From positions 1-43,317 of the forward strand of contig JAQTOP010000020.1 in assembly GCA_028713285.1 (NCBI GenBank): 43,317 nt of DNA, given 5' to 3'. Positions within the stretch are counted from its first letter, which is position 1, and every line of letters starts with the position of its first letter. A program made the translations under genes and the position numbers. Of the stretch, positions 1 to 8,412 are shown one piece after another. Source of the DNA: Terrimicrobiaceae bacterium (GTDB lineage Bacteria > Verrucomicrobiota > Verrucomicrobiia > Chthoniobacterales > JAATET01). The notes beneath the pieces are model-generated. The model saw nothing but the letters and a program-made list of their open reading frames with translations. It ran no database searches and was not told the DNA's origin.

Positions 1-513
1 TCAGATGGATTCATGCGGTTGCGAGCGCCGCGCGGCGGTGTGCGCGGTTTGCAGGTGGGTGAGGCCGATGGCCAGCGCGTCGGCGGCATCGGCGGGGGGC
101 GTTTCCGTGAGCTGGAGCAGTGCGCGCACCATGAAGGCGACCTGGCCCTTTTGCGCGGAGCCCACGCCGACGACGGCCTGCTTGACGCGTCGCGGTGCAT
201 ACTCGTGGATCGGCAGGCCGGACTGGGCCGCCGCGAGGATGGCGCAGCCGCGCGCCGCGCCGAGGGCGATGGCCGTCCTGTGGCTTTGCACGTAGATGAC
301 GCTTTCGATGGCCATGGCCGCCGGCTGCCACCTGCCGAGGAGGTCGCGGACGCGTTCGTGAATCGCGACGAGGCACGCGGAGGGCCGCAGCGCGGGGTGG
401 TTGCGGATCACGCCGTATTCGAGCGCGCGGTGGCGGCGGCCGTCGGATTCCAGCACGGCGTAGCCCGAGCATCGGAGCGAGGGATCGATGGCGATGAGGC
501 GTGAGTCAGGCAT
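1..513 (-). CDS. ruvC: Holliday junction endonuclease RuvC
   Basis: RuvC cleaves Holliday junctions during recombinational repair, working with RuvAB in the cytoplasm. The 170-residue product matches the usual RuvC length of about 170-175. The expected acidic residues of the RNase H-like fold are visible: D10 in the N-terminal AIDPS strand, E70 in AMAIES, and D142/D145 in the C-terminal DAADALA motif. A longer reading frame extends upstream, but the ATG at 513 gives the correct family length and overlaps the stop of the upstream glycosyltransferase by 8 bases, suggesting translational coupling. ruvA and ruvB are not adjacent on this side; anything downstream of base 1 is outside the window. 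Confidence is high. Confidence 0.95.
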   Translation of the reverse strand: MPDSRLIAIDPSLRCSGYAVLESDGRRHRALEYGVIRNHPALRPSACLVAIHERVRDLLGRWQPAAMAIESVIYVQSHRTAIALGAARGCAILAAAQSGLPIHEYAPRRVKQAVVGVGSAQKGQVAFMVRALLQLTETPPADAADALAIGLTHLQTAHTAARRSQPHESI

Positions 514-1435
514 CCGCCACAAGCAAATCGACCATCGCGCGAACGGAATCCAGCGCAATGTCCTCCATCCGGCCCGTGGACGGTACAATCACGCGAACAT
601 CGGGATTCGCCGGAGCCCAGACGGCGGGATCGGTCGGGCCGAAAAGCAGCACGCACGGCGCGCCCGCCGCGGCGGCCAGATGCGAAATGCCGCTGTCGTG
701 TCCGATGAACATGCGGCACCCGGCAAGCACCGCGCCGAGCGCCGGCAGCGGAAGATGCTCGGCGAACCGAACGTCGCGGCGCGCAAGCCTGGCGCGCAGC
801 TCGGCAAGCTGCGGCTGATCGCTCTCTCCGCCGATGACGAGCAGCGGCAGGCCGCGGTCGAGCAGGTGATCCGCAAGGCCCAGCCAGCGCGCGAGCGGCC
901 AGTTTTTTTGCGGGCCGCCGCTGCCGGGATGGATTGCCACGGGCGCGAGATCGCCGAGCAGGGAAGCGGCGTTTTGGCGATCCGCGGCATTCGGAAAAAT
1001 GTGCGCGGCGGCGTCCTCGAGGTAGAGCGCGAGCTGCTCGAGAGGGGCCGCGAGCTGTTGCGCGGCGTGGGCGTGGTCGCCCAGTTTCGGCTGGCCGACG
1101 AGGAGATTGCGCACGCCGGCGCGGCGAAGGTTGCCGCCAAAAAAATCGTCCGGATCGAAGAGGTAGCTCACGATCTGGTTGAAGCCGGCGAAGTAGGCGC
1201 AGAGATCGGAGTCCAGTTCCGAGCGGGGATTGAAGAATCCGGCGAGCGGGCCGGACTCGATGCTGCGCGAGGCGTTGGCGTAGTGGCGGCCTACGGCGAG
1301 TTCGACGATGTGCCGGTAGCCGAGGATCTCGATGTGCGCATCGGGGAATGCGTCGCGCAGCAGGCCGAGCGCTGGGAGGGTGAGGATGAAATCGCCAATC
1401 GCTCCGCCGCGAATTACGAGGATGCGTCCCGGCAT
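506..1435 (-). CDS. Glycosyltransferase family 9 (heptosyltransferase-like)
   Basis: GT9 enzymes transfer ADP-heptose or related sugars to lipopolysaccharide core or other glycans at the cytoplasmic face of the inner membrane. The 309-residue protein has the N-terminal GT9 signature GAIGDFILTLPAL at about residues 11-23 and the C-terminal nucleotide-sugar motif HDSGISHLAAAAGAP followed by LFGPTDP. Length is close to the family norm of about 310-350. No other LPS core genes are adjacent, so the acceptor cannot be deduced. It sits between a small lipoprotein gene (41-base gap) and ruvC (8-base overlap), probably in one minus-strand transcript. Confidence 0.88.
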   Translation of the reverse strand: MPGRILVIRGGAIGDFILTLPALGLLRDAFPDAHIEILGYRHIVELAVGRHYANASRSIESGPLAGFFNPRSELDSDLCAYFAGFNQIVSYLFDPDDFFGGNLRRAGVRNLLVGQPKLGDHAHAAQQLAAPLEQLALYLEDAAAHIFPNAADRQNAASLLGDLAPVAIHPGSGGPQKNWPLARWLGLADHLLDRGLPLLVIGGESDQPQLAELRARLARRDVRFAEHLPLPALGAVLAGCRMFIGHDSGISHLAAAAGAPCVLLFGPTDPAVWAPANPDVRVIVPSTGRMEDIALDSVRAMVDLLVADA

Positions 1436-1476
1436 CAGGCTGGCGGGCGGCCGGCGGTCAGGCGCGGCGCGTCCGG

Positions 1477-1647
1477 CTATTGTTGATTGATTGCCGAGCC
1501 GTAAACGCCGGGGCCTTCCCAGCTTGCCGGCTTGTTCCAGGGGATGCTGGATTCGCGCGGACGCTCGGTGGCCGGGTCGTTCGAGGCGCAGCCTGCCAGG
1601 GCCAATACGAGCGCGGCCAGTGCGGCGAAGGCGATCCGACGCGGCAT
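1477..1647 (-). CDS. Small lipoprotein (56 aa)
   Basis: This short product starts MPRRIAFAALAALVLALAGC, a textbook lipoprotein signal peptide with lipobox LAGC at about residues 17-20. The mature part would be only about 37 residues and ends VYGSAINQQ. The motif IPWNKPASWEGPG gives no family I can name. The start at 1647 was chosen because it places the charged n-region directly before the hydrophobic stretch. Only 4 bases separate it from the upstream coiled-coil gene, so the two are very likely co-transcribed and may act together at the envelope. Function unknown. Confidence 0.75.
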   Translation of the reverse strand: MPRRIAFAALAALVLALAGCASNDPATERPRESSIPWNKPASWEGPGVYGSAINQQ

Positions 1648-1651
1648 GCGC

Positions 1652-2437
1652 CTAGTTCTCGGTGGCCTGCTGGTAGATGACGCTGTCGCCTGGTTGGACG
1701 GCGACGCCGGCGGGCAGGGTGTTTGCGACAATGTCTGCAATCGAAGTCGAAGGCTCGACCGAGGTCACGCGAACCTTGCCGAGATATTGGCCGCCGCGCT
1801 TGAGCAGGAGCTCGGCATTCGTCACGACGCCCTGACGGTCGCCGATGCTGAGCACGACGAAATTCCACGCGGGATTGACGGCGAGCACGCGACCCTCGAG
1901 GCCCTGCTGCATCTGCTTCTTGCGGCGCTCGTCATCCTTCTTGCGCAGGTCGGCGAGCTGGCTCGTGGTCTCCTTGATTTTTTCATTCTGGCTGGCGACG
2001 AGCGCCTGGAGTTCCTGCAATTGGGCCGGATCGACGGCAGGCGCGCCGGTGTTGTCCTTCGCGCCCGCACCGCCGGCGTTCGCCACGTCCTTCTTGAGCT
2101 GGTCGTTCTCGTCCGTGAGCGTCTTGATCTGGGTGTCCTTGTCGGTCGCGGCGGTCTTCGCTTCGGTTAGTTGATTCTTGGTCGCCGTCAGATCGCTGCG
2201 CGCGGCCTCCAGATCCGCGACGATCTTTTCCTTGTCGGTGGTGGCTGCGTCCTTCGTGGCATTTGCGCTGGTCAGCGCTTTCTTGCTTTCGTCGAGATTC
2301 TTGCGCGTGGTGACGAGGGTGGCCTGCGCACTGGCGAGGTCCGCTTTTGCCTGGGTGAGGTTGCCGCGATTGACGAAGCCGAGACCGGCCGTGGCGAGAC
2401 TAATTACAACGGCAACGATCAACAAATATTTGGCCAT
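1652..2437 (-). CDS. Membrane-anchored coiled-coil protein
   Basis: The 261-residue product begins with one hydrophobic helix (residues 4-21) that could be an inner-membrane anchor or uncleaved signal. Residues 25-120 form a long Lys/Glu/Asp/Ala-rich heptad-like coiled coil, followed by a Gly/Ala/Pro linker around 122-136 and a second coiled coil to about residue 175. The C-terminal 80 residues (from GRVLAVNPAWNFVVLSIG to GDSVIY) look like a compact beta domain, a layout seen in envelope organising proteins. I do not know a specific function. It is the first gene of the minus-strand run towards ruvC. Confidence 0.8.
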   Translation of the reverse strand: MAKYLLIVAVVISLATAGLGFVNRGNLTQAKADLASAQATLVTTRKNLDESKKALTSANATKDAATTDKEKIVADLEAARSDLTATKNQLTEAKTAATDKDTQIKTLTDENDQLKKDVANAGGAGAKDNTGAPAVDPAQLQELQALVASQNEKIKETTSQLADLRKKDDERRKKQMQQGLEGRVLAVNPAWNFVVLSIGDRQGVVTNAELLLKRGGQYLGKVRVTSVEPSTSIADIVANTLPAGVAVQPGDSVIYQQATEN

Positions 2438-2763
2438 GGAAGGAAGGTAAGTGAGGGACGGTTAAATGTTCAGGGGGTGCGAGTATGGGATTCTATTCGG
2501 AATTGCAAGCAGCAAAAAAGCTACCCTGCGTGCATGCGTCTTCGCGTGCAAGTGCAATCATTTCGCGATTTGGAATACACGCGCCGGCCATCGGACACAA
2601 GTCCGGGATTCCGCGAATTGGCTGCCTCAAGTTTGGCGTCGATGTATCCGGGGAGACGGTCGCCGATTTCTTCGGCGCGCCCGGAGCAGTCTGGGATTGC
2701 GCGTGAGAATTATTTCACTACGCTTCGCAACTTCCCTTAGTCCACCCCCAATCATTCATCCCC
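2438..2763. other. Divergent intergenic region
   Basis: This 326-base stretch separates the minus-strand coiled-coil gene from the plus-strand pyrophosphatase gene and must hold promoters for both. A 73-codon reading frame lies inside (2485-2706) but shows no recognisable domain. I see no tRNA, no strong terminator hairpin and no obvious Shine-Dalgarno purine run in the 20 bases before the ATG at 2764; the sequence there is pyrimidine-rich. Confidence 0.5.
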
Positions 2764-4830
2764 ATGATCCTGGCCACCATCTCACTATTCCACGACGGAA
2801 TCCCCATCGCGCTCGGCTGCGCCGCGCTCGGCTTTGTCTTCGCGATCATTTTGATTCGCTCGATTCTCGTCGCTCCCGCCGGCAACGCAAAAATGACGAT
2901 GGTCGCCGGCGCGGTGCAGGAGGGCGCGAAGGCCTATCTCAACCGCCAGATTCTCACGATCAGCGCCATCGCCGCCGGGCTGATCGTCGCCCTCTATTTT
3001 CTCAAGGGCGCGCCAACGGCCATCGGCTTCCTCATCGGCGCGGTTTGTTCACTCGCGGCCGGCTACGTCGGAATGCGCATCGCGGTGCTGGCGAATGTGC
3101 GCACGGCGCAGGCTGCAACGGTGGGCCGCTTCCCGGCGCTCAAGGCGGCCTTCAACGGTGGCGCGGTGACGGGCGTCCTCGTTGTCACCCTCGCGCTCCT
3201 GGCGGTGGGCTCGTATTTCCTGATCGCGCTTCCCCGGCTCGGCCAGGAGAAAACGATCACGAGCCTCGTCGGACTCGCGCTCGGGGCGAGCCTCATCAGC
3301 GTCTTTGCACGACTGGGCGGCGGCATTTACACGAAGGCCGCGGACGTCGGCGCGGACCTCGTCGGCAAGATCGAGCAGAATCTTGACGAGGACGATCCGC
3401 GCAACCCCGCGACCATCGCGGACAACGTGGGCGACAATGTCGGCGATTGCGCCGGCATGGCGGCGGACGTGTTTGAAACCTACGCGGTGAGCCTCATCGG
3501 CGCCGTGCTCATCGGCTACCTCTCGCTGCGCGAAATCCCGGCGGCGATCATCTATCCCTTCCTGATCGGCGGGGCCTCGCTCCTCTCATCGATCGTGGGA
3601 ATTCTGTTCGTCAACGTGAACCGCGCCGGCGCCACGGCCTCGCTCACGAGCGCGGTTGGCGTGAGCGCACTGCTTTCCGCCGCGGCATTCTGGCCGATCA
3701 CCCACGCGCTGTTTCCGTCTGACTTCACGGTGGCCGGGCGGCTCTATACGCCGGATGCGCTGTATTTCTCGTCGCTCATCGGGCTGGTGTTGACCGGGGC
3801 GGTCGTGCTCATCACGAACTACTACACCTCGACGAAACACCCTCCGGTGCAAAAAATCGCCCGCGCCTCGGAGACCGGCCACGCGACGAACATCATCGCC
3901 GGCCTGGCGGTGGGCAACCACGCGACGACGCTGCCGGTCATCCTCATCGCCGCCGCGATCCTCGGCAGCTTCCATTTCGCCGGGCTCTACGGCGTCGCGA
4001 TCGCCGTGATGAGCATGCTCTCGCTCTCGGGCATCATCATCTCGCTCGACGCGTTCGGCCCGATCACGGACAACGCCGGCGGCATCGCGGTCATGAGCGA
4101 GATGCCGAAGCAGACGCGCGAGATCACCGACGAACTCGATGCGGTCGGCAATACGATGAAGGCCGTGACGAAAGGCTACGCGATCGCCTCCGCCGGCCTC
4201 GCGGCGCTCGTGCTCTTCGGTTCCTACGTTTACGAGCTGCGCGATCACCTGGACGGCGCGACCAAGGCGGTCTTCTCGCTCGAAGATCCGCGCATCATCG
4301 TCGGCCTGCTCATCGGCGGGCTGCTGCCGTATGCCTTCTCGGCATTCAGCATGGATGCGGTCGGCAAGGCGGCCGGCGCGGTCGTGCGCGAAGTGCGACG
4401 CCAGCTCCAGGCACATCCGGGCATTCTCACAGGCCAGGACATTCCCGAATACGGCAAATGCGTCGATATCGTGACGAAGGCCGCGCTGCGCGAAATGATC
4501 GTTCCGGCGCTCCTTCCGTTGCTGACGGTGGTCGTCGTCGCCTCGATCCCCGCGCTCGGGCCGCTGGCTCTCGGCGGCGTGCTCGTGGGAACCATCGTGA
4601 CGGGCCTGTTCCAGGCCATCGCGATGACTTCGAGCGGCGGCGCCTGGGACAACGCGAAGAAGTTCATCGAGGAGGGCAACTTCGGCGGCAAGGGCTCGCC
4701 GGCGCACGCTGCGGCGGTGACGGGCGATACGGTCGGCGATCCTTACAAGGACACGTCGGGACCGGCGATCAATCCGATGATCAAGGTCACGAACATCGTC
4801 GCGATCCTCATCATCCCGCTGTTTTTCTAA
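2764..4830 (+). CDS. hppA: Membrane-bound proton-translocating pyrophosphatase
   Basis: This 688-residue integral membrane protein hydrolyses PPi and couples it to ion pumping across the inner membrane. The diagnostic DVGADLVGK motif is at residues 194-202, followed by the Mg-PPi binding acidic segment [19 protein letters not shown] from residue 220. The C-terminal [15 protein letters not shown] motif is also intact. At the residue that separates the K+-dependent from the K+-independent subfamilies the sequence reads GNTMK with Lys at 466, which is the K+-independent pattern, so a K+-independent H+ pump is predicted. The gene stands alone on the plus strand. Its last 20 bases overlap the 3' end of the convergent pseudouridine synthase gene. 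Confidence 0.97.
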   Translation: MILATISLFHDGIPIALGCAALGFVFAIILIRSILVAPAGNAKMTMVAGAVQEGAKAYLNRQILTISAIAAGLIVALYFLKGAPTAIGFLIGAVCSLAAGYVGMRIAVLANVRTAQAATVGRFPALKAAFNGGAVTGVLVVTLALLAVGSYFLIALPRLGQEKTITSLVGLALGASLISVFARLGGGIYTKAADVGADLVGKIEQNLDEDDPRNPATIADNVGDNVGDCAGMAADVFETYAVSLIGAVLIGYLSLREIPAAIIYPFLIGGASLLSSIVGILFVNVNRAGATASLTSAVGVSALLSAAAFWPITHALFPSDFTVAGRLYTPDALYFSSLIGLVLTGAVVLITNYYTSTKHPPVQKIARASETGHATNIIAGLAVGNHATTLPVILIAAAILGSFHFAGLYGVAIAVMSMLSLSGIIISLDAFGPITDNAGGIAVMSEMPKQTREITDELDAVGNTMKAVTKGYAIASAGLAALVLFGSYVYELRDHLDGATKAVFSLEDPRIIVGLLIGGLLPYAFSAFSMDAVGKAAGAVVREVRRQLQAHPGILTGQDIPEYGKCVDIVTKAALREMIVPALLPLLTVVVVASIPALGPLALGGVLVGTIVTGLFQAIAMTSSGGAWDNAKKFIEEGNFGGKGSPAHAAAVTGDTVGDPYKDTSGPAINPMIKVTNIVAILIIPLFF

Positions 4831-5575
4831 ACTTCGGCGAAGCGGCCTTCGCGGGCGCGCGGCGGACCTTGCCCGGCGCGACCTCCGCGCTTTCGCGCAG
4901 GGCGGCGATTTCGTCGCGGTCGAGAAACCGCCAGTAGCCCGTCTTCAGGCGGGGATCGCGCAGCGGGCCGATGCGGGTGCGGTGAAGTTTTTTCACGTCA
5001 TAACCGGAGCGCCAGAGCATCTCCCGAATCTGGCGCTTGAGGCCCTGGCGAAGCGTGATCTTGAGCCTGGTCGGCGCGAGGATGTGGACGGATTCCATGC
5101 GGGCGCGGCCCGACTCGAGCGTGATTCCGCGCAGCAGCTTCGGAATGCGCCCGGCATCGAATGCCTTGTCGATGACGACTTCGTATTCCTTGTCGATCTG
5201 GTGCGAGGGGTGGGTGAGCTGCTCGGCGAAGTCGCCGTCGTTCGTGAGCACGATCAACCCCGAGCTTTCCTTGTCGAGTCGGCCGACGTGGAAGAGGCGT
5301 CCGCGCTGGGACGGCACGAGATCGAAGATCGTTTTGCGGCCGAGTTCGTCCGAGCGGGTGCAGACGTAGCCGGCGGGCTTGTTGAGTAGAATGTAAACGT
5401 GGGACAGCGGATGGACGACTTTGCGGCCGACGCGGACGATGTCCGCCGGATCGACCTGCGTCGCGAGATCGGTAACGACGGCGTTGTTGACGAGGACCCG
5501 ACCGCTGCGCACGAGATCCTCGCAGGTCCGCCGCGAACCAAGGCCGGCCGAGGCGAGGAAGCGGTTGATGCGCAT
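4811..5575 (-). CDS. Pseudouridine synthase, RsuA/RluB family
   Basis: This enzyme isomerises uridine to pseudouridine in ribosomal RNA. An S4 RNA-binding domain occupies about residues 1-60 ([16 protein letters not shown]). The catalytic domain carries [17 protein letters not shown] with the catalytic Asp at residue 101, and KRQIREML further on, typical of the family. At 254 residues it is between RsuA and RluB in length, with a basic, Ala/Pro/Lys-rich tail. I cannot decide between 16S and 23S specificity. It lies downstream of the small basic protein gene, with a terminator-like hairpin between, and overlaps hppA tail to tail by 20 bases. Confidence 0.93.
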   Translation of the reverse strand: MRINRFLASAGLGSRRTCEDLVRSGRVLVNNAVVTDLATQVDPADIVRVGRKVVHPLSHVYILLNKPAGYVCTRSDELGRKTIFDLVPSQRGRLFHVGRLDKESSGLIVLTNDGDFAEQLTHPSHQIDKEYEVVIDKAFDAGRIPKLLRGITLESGRARMESVHILAPTRLKITLRQGLKRQIREMLWRSGYDVKKLHRTRIGPLRDPRLKTGYWRFLDRDEIAALRESAEVAPGKVRRAPAKAASPKFRKTAG

Positions 5576-5583
5576 GATGAGAA

Positions 5584-5603
5584 AGGCCGGCGGGAGCCGG
5601 CCT
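5584..5603 (-). terminator. Terminator-like hairpin
   Basis: A perfect 8-base GC-rich inverted repeat (AGGCCGGC / GCCGGCCT) with a 4-base loop is followed on the minus strand by a short T-rich tract (TTTCT). It lies 36 bases beyond the stop of the small basic protein gene and just before the pseudouridine synthase start. It fits an intrinsic terminator or attenuator for the small basic protein transcript. Confidence 0.55.
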
Positions 5604-5639
5604 ATTCCAGGGAGGAGATGGCGGTGCGGAGGCCGGCGG

Positions 5640-5795
5640 CTATTCCTCCGGCTTGGTCTTCGGCAGGGCGATCACGCGCTGGCCGGGCTTGAATTGACCG
5701 CGCTTTTTCATCAACTCGACGCGCTCGAAGCGCTTGAGGACGCTGCGCTTTGCGGCGATGGCGCTGTTGCCTTTCAGACTGGGATGCTGGCTCAT
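5640..5795 (-). CDS. Small basic protein of the Verrucomicrobia/Chlamydiae type
   Basis: The 51-residue product starts MSQHPSLKGNSAIAAKRSVL and ends VIALPKTKPEE. It is rich in Lys and Arg, with the central segment KRFERVELMKKRGQFKPGQ. I recognise this as the small basic protein family conserved in Verrucomicrobia and Chlamydiae and suspected to be ribosome- or RNA-associated; its true function is, to my knowledge, not established. The start at 5795 was chosen over an in-frame ATG 14 codons upstream because the family starts MSxHPS. Its place beside an rRNA-modifying enzyme is consistent with an RNA role. It is the best lineage marker in the window. Confidence 0.85.
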   Translation of the reverse strand: MSQHPSLKGNSAIAAKRSVLKRFERVELMKKRGQFKPGQRVIALPKTKPEE

Positions 5796-5871
5796 AACGG
5801 TAGCCGCGTAGAATGGCCGAAGATCGCGGGAAATCAACGAAAAAGTGCCACGGCGCCGCGCATCGATGGGA

Positions 5872-7383
5872 TTACCGCGGAGCCAGCCGGCTGATTGGCA
5901 GGTCGGTCAGATGGTCCCGCCAATCGTCCACGCCGCGGGTCTTCGCCACGGGATTGACGGTCTGGTAAAAATGGCGCCGTTGCAGATCGCCGCGGGAAAA
6001 GACCGGGGGCCGCGTCGGATCCTGAATGAATGCGACCGCGGCGGTGAAGGCCGGCCCGGGGTCGAAACCGACGGCGTGGCCCGAGCGCGGATAGACAAGG
6101 TTCGTCGCGTTCGGCAGGCCCGCCGCGATGGATGCGCCACCGGCCACCGGCGTCTGCGCGTCCATTTGACCATTCAACAGGAGCGTCCGCACGGGACTCG
6201 ACGGCAGCGTGCGGGTGGCGCCGGGATTGAAGGGCACGCCCCAGCTCACGACGAGCCGCGCGAGCTGCAAAAGGTCGGGGCCCTCGGTGCGAATGAGCGT
6301 CCGGTTCCTTACGCCGAGGATGCCGCGCTCGGTGGCGAGCACATAGCCGGGAGCGGCGAAGTCGGCGCCGAGGACGGAAAGATACATGCCGAAAGGGTTG
6401 TCGCGGCGGAGGTCGCGTCGCGGCGCGAAGAGGCGCGCGACGAGCGCGTCGTATTGTCCGCGATCGAGCTGCGTGACCAGCAGCGGAATGAGGCGGATCG
6501 TCTGCGTGCGCTGGAGAAGCTCGCTGATCGTGCTGAGGAATTCGATGCCGTCGATGGTGACGGATTCGATTTTTCCGGTGTCCCGATTGGAAAGCTTGAG
6601 GTGGACCGGGTCGCTGTTGAGCCTTGGGATAAGATGGTAAAACCGCTGGCGAAAATTCGGGAAATCGCGACGCGCCGGCCCATTGGACTCGACGTCGCGC
6701 AGCATGGCCTCGATGCCCGCCTTCTCGATGCCAAGGGTCGTGGGCAAAATCGGATCGGTCGCCGGAAGATTCCCGCTCATCACGACGGATCGCAGGCTGC
6801 CGGGAAAGCGGCGGAGCATTTCCTGCGCGACGAAGGTGCCGTAGGAATTTGCGAACAGGTTGATCGGCCCGTAGCCGAGCGCGACGCGGGCCGCTTCGTA
6901 GTCCTGCGCGATCTCGGTGGTGTTGTAGGCGGAGGGATCGATGCCCTGGCCCTGGAAGAAATTGCGGTTCGCACCCGTGAACTGCCCGATCGTCACTCCG
7001 CCCCGGCGCATGAAGAGCACGGGATTCGAAAACCCGGCGCCCCGTGGATCGACGAAGACGATGTCGCGGGTCTTGTTGAGTTCGGCAAAAATCGGGAAGC
7101 CGTCGCTTGAAAGCGTGGCCGACCCGCCGGGGCCGCCCACGATGTAAAAGACCGGATCCGGCAGCGGAGTCGCGCTGCGGGAGGGAACCACGATGACGGC
7201 GAGGCTGATCTGTCGCAGGTCCTGCGGGTTCGAGCGGCTTTCCGGCACGGTGACGTAGCCGAACCGGGCGCGCGCAGCGTTTGGGAATTCGGTGAGGGGC
7301 CCGGGTTTCGGCGCCGGCGTAAACTGACCCCGGGCAGCGAGGGCGAACAGCAGGGAGGCAAAGGCGGGAAGCGGGAGTTTCAC
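5872..7383 (-). CDS. Secreted alpha/beta hydrolase, TAP-like
   Basis: This 503-residue protein has an N-terminal signal peptide (MKLPLPAFASLLFALAARG) and an alpha/beta hydrolase fold of the tripeptidyl/prolyl aminopeptidase-like kind. Visible landmarks are the oxyanion segment IVGGPGGSA (81-89), FVDPRGAGFS (110-119), the nucleophile elbow LFANSYGTF with Ser180, acid Asp408 in LNGQMDAQTP, and His436 in RSGHAVGF. The residue two before the Ser is Ala rather than the usual Gly of GxSxG. A peptidase or esterase acting in the periplasm or outside is likely; substrate unknown. The start codon is GTG at 7383, which fits the signal peptide. Confidence 0.82.
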   Translation of the reverse strand: MKLPLPAFASLLFALAARGQFTPAPKPGPLTEFPNAARARFGYVTVPESRSNPQDLRQISLAVIVVPSRSATPLPDPVFYIVGGPGGSATLSSDGFPIFAELNKTRDIVFVDPRGAGFSNPVLFMRRGGVTIGQFTGANRNFFQGQGIDPSAYNTTEIAQDYEAARVALGYGPINLFANSYGTFVAQEMLRRFPGSLRSVVMSGNLPATDPILPTTLGIEKAGIEAMLRDVESNGPARRDFPNFRQRFYHLIPRLNSDPVHLKLSNRDTGKIESVTIDGIEFLSTISELLQRTQTIRLIPLLVTQLDRGQYDALVARLFAPRRDLRRDNPFGMYLSVLGADFAAPGYVLATERGILGVRNRTLIRTEGPDLLQLARLVVSWGVPFNPGATRTLPSSPVRTLLLNGQMDAQTPVAGGASIAAGLPNATNLVYPRSGHAVGFDPGPAFTAAVAFIQDPTRPPVFSRGDLQRRHFYQTVNPVAKTRGVDDWRDHLTDLPISRLAPR

Positions 7384-7430
7384 GAGCGGGTTGCCGGATT
7401 TTCCGAAGCGAGGAACTGATCCAGGCCGAA

Positions 7431-8354
7431 TCAGTTTACGCGCGTCTCCGCGGGAGCGGGTTCGGTGATCAGCCGGAAGTCGCCGTTTTTATCGCGATAG
7501 AATCCGCGGAGCAGCACCTTCGCGGATGCGCCGACGTCGTGAATCTTTTCAGACATTTCCATTTCCTTGTGCGTCCAGCCATTGGCGATCACGCGGCCGT
7601 GCTTGTCCACGACTTCCTGCATCGGGCGGGTCAGCTTCGCATAGGCGGCGTCGCTCAGGCGGACTTTCGCGAGCGTCTTCCGGTTGTAGAGCGAGATCCA
7701 CCAGGCGCCATAGGCATCGGGAGCGTTGCTCGGGGTGACCTCGATCGTGAGATCGCCAACGGTCTTGATGCCCTTCTCGAGACCGAGGGAATACAGCGCG
7801 GCGACCTCTTCGCGCGAGGCGAGAAAGCCGGCCAGGAAGGCGCGGATATCGTGCCGGAGCCTGGAGTTGCCGGACTTGCTCCCGTAAATGCCGATTTCGA
7901 ACCCGGCCGGGTTCTCGGGGTCGCCATAGATGTCCAGCTCGACGTCTCGATTTGCACGGAAGGACAGGTAGGGGACGTTCTTGAAATCGCCCACGTCGAT
8001 GGCCGTGGCGGGAATCTCGACGAGGGACTTGATCGAATCGTGCGTGCGCAGGTCGTTGGCGATCACGCGCCATGCGGGCAGGTCGCCCTTGCGATTGACT
8101 CCGGTAAACATCATGCCCGTGTCCGCTTCGTCGCGGATGCGGACGATTTCGGTTTTCGGATACGAAGTCTCGCCCATCGCCTCCTGCAGCAGGACCGCGT
8201 CGCGCGTGTTTTTGAGGATCAAGCCGCGCACCGTCCTTCCATCCTTCAACACCAGGCTGTCCGGCGCGTGGAAGGAATCGTCATGGGCGCCGGCGCCCTG
8301 GACCGCGCAGAGCGCAAGAAGGATCGCGGGGAGGAGGCGAAGCGGAGAATTCAT
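7431..8354 (-). CDS. Secreted protein of unknown function with N-terminal SH3-like segment
   Basis: The 307-residue product has a signal peptide ending around AGAHDDS (residue 23). Residues 33-75 (LVLKDGRTVRGLILKN ... EIVRIRDE) look like the small beta-barrel repeat often found at the start of secreted Verrucomicrobia and Planctomycetes proteins. The remainder is mixed alpha/beta without motifs I can name. It has no catalytic signature. It is divergent from the GH1 gene, 58 bases away, so the two may share a promoter region, and lies 47 bases upstream of the secreted hydrolase gene on the same strand. Confidence 0.75.
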   Translation of the reverse strand: MNSPLRLLPAILLALCAVQGAGAHDDSFHAPDSLVLKDGRTVRGLILKNTRDAVLLQEAMGETSYPKTEIVRIRDEADTGMMFTGVNRKGDLPAWRVIANDLRTHDSIKSLVEIPATAIDVGDFKNVPYLSFRANRDVELDIYGDPENPAGFEIGIYGSKSGNSRLRHDIRAFLAGFLASREEVAALYSLGLEKGIKTVGDLTIEVTPSNAPDAYGAWWISLYNRKTLAKVRLSDAAYAKLTRPMQEVVDKHGRVIANGWTHKEMEMSEKIHDVGASAKVLLRGFYRDKNGDFRLITEPAPAETRVN

Positions 8355-8412
8355 CGTTGAAGGACGAGCATCCAGACGCTAGAGCCAAGCAGCTCCCCAA
8401 CCGAGGTTCAAC

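Noticed and set aside
2485-2706. A 73-codon frame in the divergent region before hppA
   Set aside because: No domain, no clear ribosome binding site, and the composition looks like spacer sequence. It cannot be excluded as a small gene but is not supported.
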